In this document: piece by piece, positions 61,719 through 64,000 of the stretch
Numbering within the stretch: the stretch's first letter is position 1
Layout of the letters: each line of letters starts with the position of its first letter
Source: Fredinandcohnia onubensis
GTDB lineage: Bacteria > Bacillota > Bacilli > Bacillales > Bacillaceae_L
Direction of reading: 5' to 3'
DNA: 64,000 nucleotides
Assembly: GCF_031181385.1 (NCBI RefSeq)
Contig: NZ_JAPSKV010000002.1
Span: forward strand, 1-64,000
The notes under the pieces: generated by a model
Told to the model about the DNA's origin: nothing
What the model saw: the letters and a program-made list of their open reading frames with translations, nothing else
The model's database searches: none
Made by a program: the position numbers and the translations under genes

Positions 61719-62899
61719 GCTTCGTCACCTTCCTCATCTTCGTCTTCGGTTATGAGTTCTAAAAACAATCGGGTAAGTTCAGGCTCTGGTTTAGCCCCAC
61801 CGGTTTGTTTTTCATAAAAACGTGCAAAAAGTTCATCGATTGGGGTATTCGTACTTACAGTCCGTTCCAGTTTATCTTTTTCAAGTTCTTCAAATACAGG
61901 CCGAATATGGATTAAGCCGCTATGATACTTACGCAATCTATGAATCTCTTCGATTGATAACGCATTTGTTACATGAATTTCAAGGTCAATCCATGCGTTT
62001 GCATCCTTGCCTTCATCAAGCCAACTGTATACTTGAGAAAGCCCTTCTTTTGCCTTCCATCTTACAAGTGGCCTTCCACTTGATAAAAATACCTCAGACA
62101 TTTCAACCGGTTGGCCAGGTTTTGCGTCTAAAATTGTGACTGACTTTGCATAACCAGCTTCTGAGAAACTATAGGCTAATGGTGAACCTGAATATCTTGC
62201 CATTGTTTTCGCTCTTGATACCATTTGCGGGCGATGCAAATGCCCTAATGCAACATATTGTGCTGCTTCCGGAAGGCTTGTGGCTGCAACGGTGTACGCT
62301 CCGCCAACTTCTATTGGTCGCTCAGAATCAGTGCTACTGCCACCTGTCACATAGATATGGCTCATTGCGATATTAATCGTTTCAGGTGTGAAAGATTTAC
62401 TCATTTGTTCAAAGATCCCTTGAATCCGTTGGTCATATTTATCGCGAAGCATTAATTCTTCATGAGATTCAGATAGTACTTCAGCCAATCGTGACTCAGA
62501 CGGGTATGGTAATGCTGCTAGTTTAAGAGTTTCATTTGTAGAGGGTACATAGATGGTTTGGACATCCATCGTTGGCAAGCCCAGCAATTGAATTCCCTGA
62601 CCGTGCGCAAGTGGTGATGCTGCTGACAAGCGGTCAGGGTTATCATGGTTTCCTGCAATGATTGATATTGGTCTCTTACCCCCATTTGATAAACGAGAAA
62701 TACTTTCATAGAATAAGCTTTCAGCTGCAGCGGGTGGATTCACTGTATCGAAGGCATCTCCAGCCATTAGCACAACATCGATTTTTTCTTCCTCGACAAT
62801 TTTTACAAGCTCATCCAAGAATTGTGCTTGTTCTTCTAATCTACTTCTTCCCTCAAGTGATCGACCTAAATGCCAATCGGCGGTGTGAAGAATTCTCAT
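61715..62899 (-). CDS. sbcD: SbcD, nuclease subunit of SbcCD
   Basis: A 394-residue Mre11-like metallophosphoesterase: HTADWHLGR, MAGDAFDTVNPP, GNHDNPDRLS and GHLHRPQ supply the two-metal site. GGGGAC precedes the ATG at 62899. Lies between addA and sbcC, the conserved Bacillus addBA-sbcDC arrangement. Confidence 0.96.
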   Translation of the reverse strand: MRILHTADWHLGRSLEGRSRLEEQAQFLDELVKIVEEEKIDVVLMAGDAFDTVNPPAAAESLFYESISRLSNGGKRPISIIAGNHDNPDRLSAASPLAHGQGIQLLGLPTMDVQTIYVPSTNETLKLAALPYPSESRLAEVLSESHEELMLRDKYDQRIQGIFEQMSKSFTPETINIAMSHIYVTGGSSTDSERPIEVGGAYTVAATSLPEAAQYVALGHLHRPQMVSRAKTMARYSGSPLAYSFSEAGYAKSVTILDAKPGQPVEMSEVFLSSGRPLVRWKAKEGLSQVYSWLDEGKDANAWIDLEIHVTNALSIEEIHRLRKYHSGLIHIRPVFEELEKDKLERTVSTNTPIDELFARFYEKQTGGAKPEPELTRLFLELITEDEDEEGDEA

Positions 62900-62990
62900 T
62901 TGAAAGTCCCCTTTCTAAACCGTAATCCAGTACTATTATTTTAACATAGGAGGCTGCCTAGAAATGGTAGAGTTAACTGGAAATTGACAT

Positions 62991-63026
62991 AAAAAGCACT
63001 GCCCTTAAAGAAGAGCAGTACTTCTT
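62991..63026 (-). terminator. Terminator after addA
   Basis: AAGTACTGCTC / GGGCAGTGCTTTTT stem with loop TTCTTTAA, minus strand, a few bases after the addA stop. Confidence 0.8.
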
Positions 63027-63029
63027 AAA

Positions 63030-64000
63030 CTACACCTCTAACAAATGGCCACCATCAAAAAAGTATAAATACTTTTCTGTGAGTGGTTTTCTCCAAATGT
63101 GTTCAATGGCCTTACTATATAATTCAAGCTGTACACGATAACGTTCTTCAAGTTCAGGCTTTGCATCTTCAAAACTTCTGAACTTACCAGTAATCGTATC
63201 TGTTTTATAATCAATCAGAACAATTCCTTTATCATCTTCAAAAATACAGTCAATGACCCCTTGGATGAGGACATTTTCCTGTTGTTCATCAGACCAGTCC
63301 GCATAGGCTTCAATAGCCGGAATAGCTACACTAAACGGAACTTCTCGTCTTACATTTTCAGCTGTAAGCATCCGCTTTGTAAGATCCGATTTAAAAAATC
63401 CCGAAATACTTGCTACATCAATAACATCCGCCTGCTCCTGTGTTATTAATTCATGATGAACCATTTTTTGAATCTGCTCGCGAATTGATTCTTCATTTAT
63501 TGGTTCACTAAGGCTAATATGTTGCATAACCATGTGCATCGCTGTACCACGTTCTGCAGGTGTTAATGATTTTTGCTGCATGAACCTTGGCCGGTCTGCA
63601 GAGCTTGAGCGGAACTTTGGAAGAAAGAGTGTGTCACTATGTTCATCCATGCTCTCTCTTTGTCTTTTGATTTCTGAAACAGACTGTTTGGAACGCTTAT
63701 TTGCTGCAGATTTAAATGGATATTTCCAAGTTAATTGATGTTCAATTCTTTCTAAAAGTTCACTACTAACTGGAATTGGCTTTCCATCTTTCATTGCTGC
63801 TTCTATTTGTTCTTGCTTGCTTTCTTCCCCAACCTCAATTTTTTGTAACTCTACAGAAGGGATTGTCCGAATCTTCCATTTTGCTGGATGATTTACGATA
63901 TCTGCTGGGAGTTGGTCTACTGATTCTTCCCCTCGTAGCAACACAGCATCCTTATGTCGAATTAAACCGTGGCCGATCCAATCTAAATAGGTTTTTGCAC
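63030..64000 (-). CDS. addA: AddA helicase-nuclease, C-terminal part (truncated by window edge)
   Basis: The frame is open to the right edge (upstream residues read AKTYLDWIGHGLIRHKDA), so only the last 320 or so residues are visible. They contain the RecB-like nuclease domain: GTAMHMVMQH, GVIDCIFEDD, IDYKTD and QLELYSKAIE, the metal and catalytic residues. AddAB processes double-strand breaks to Chi sites for recombination. A start within the window (GTG near 63944) is not real. Confidence 0.95.
   Translation of the reverse strand, partial: AKTYLDWIGHGLIRHKDAVLLRGEESVDQLPADIVNHPAKWKIRTIPSVELQKIEVGEESKQEQIEAAMKDGKPIPVSSELLERIEHQLTWKYPFKSAANKRSKQSVSEIKRQRESMDEHSDTLFLPKFRSSSADRPRFMQQKSLTPAERGTAMHMVMQHISLSEPINEESIREQIQKMVHHELITQEQADVIDVASISGFFKSDLTKRMLTAENVRREVPFSVAIPAIEAYADWSDEQQENVLIQGVIDCIFEDDKGIVLIDYKTDTITGKFRSFEDAKPELEERYRVQLELYSKAIEHIWRKPLTEKYLYFFDGGHLLEV

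Overview
The window looks like chromosomal DNA of a low-GC, endospore-forming Bacillaceae. Evidence includes a complete gerP spore-germination operon with SigK-like promoters, a Spo0E-like protein, Bacillus-type Shine-Dalgarno sequences, and gene order that largely matches (from memory) the addA-sbcDC-gerP-yisIKL and yitK-to-yjaZ regions of Bacillus subtilis. Genus cannot be fixed from this sequence; the anaerobic/NO genes resemble those of denitrifying relatives such as Neobacillus or Cytobacillus (inference).

Layout. 1-0.55 kb: a tandem array of 53-bp units. 0.65-7.5 kb: backbone genes yjaZ, fabF-fabHA (with a FapR operator), yjzB, med, yjaV, yjaU, yjzD, yjzC. 7.6-17.2 kb: the arginine cluster argC-J-B-D-carA-carB-argF, read leftward, with paired ARG boxes before argC and again before carA. 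17.3-32.1 kb: an accessory block lying exactly where only a few genes separate argC from yitW in B. subtilis. It holds molybdenum cofactor genes (moaD, moaE, mobB, moeA, mobA), an orphan modB, a RIC-type Fe-S repair protein, a CuA-containing heme-copper reductase with its SCO protein, Fnr, a second Crp/Fnr regulator, a radical SAM/SPASM enzyme, three DUF2249 proteins, a multi-heme-like membrane protein and a MIP18-family protein. At least seven promoters in this block carry an Fnr-type palindrome about 32 bp upstream of a -10 hexamer.

32.2-39.5 kb: backbone yitW, yitV, yitU, small proteins, a BsuPI-Gmad2 lipoprotein, yitT, degV (yitS), DUF3941, yitL/cvfB and yitK/yajQ. 39.6-52.3 kb: a less conserved stretch with ytoQ, a frameshifted GNAT gene, a six-gene operon (response regulator, histidine kinase, LolA/DUF4367-like lipoprotein, M48 membrane peptidase, two tiny membrane proteins), an SDR, a membrane-anchored degenerate alpha-amylase homologue, a MATE exporter, a DUF2777 protein and a GGDEF-EAL protein. 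52.4-64 kb: yisL, yisK, yisI, a DUF418 membrane protein, gerPABCDEF, a second 53-bp tandem array, sbcC, sbcD and the 3' part of addA, which runs off the right edge.

How the parts work together: the accessory block reads as an oxygen- and NO-responsive module in which Fnr senses oxygen with a C-terminal Fe-S cluster, activates an NO-reductase-like complex and repair proteins, and molybdenum cofactor genes supply an enzyme (probably nitrate reductase) encoded elsewhere. No tRNA, rRNA, CRISPR, prophage or transposase gene was seen.
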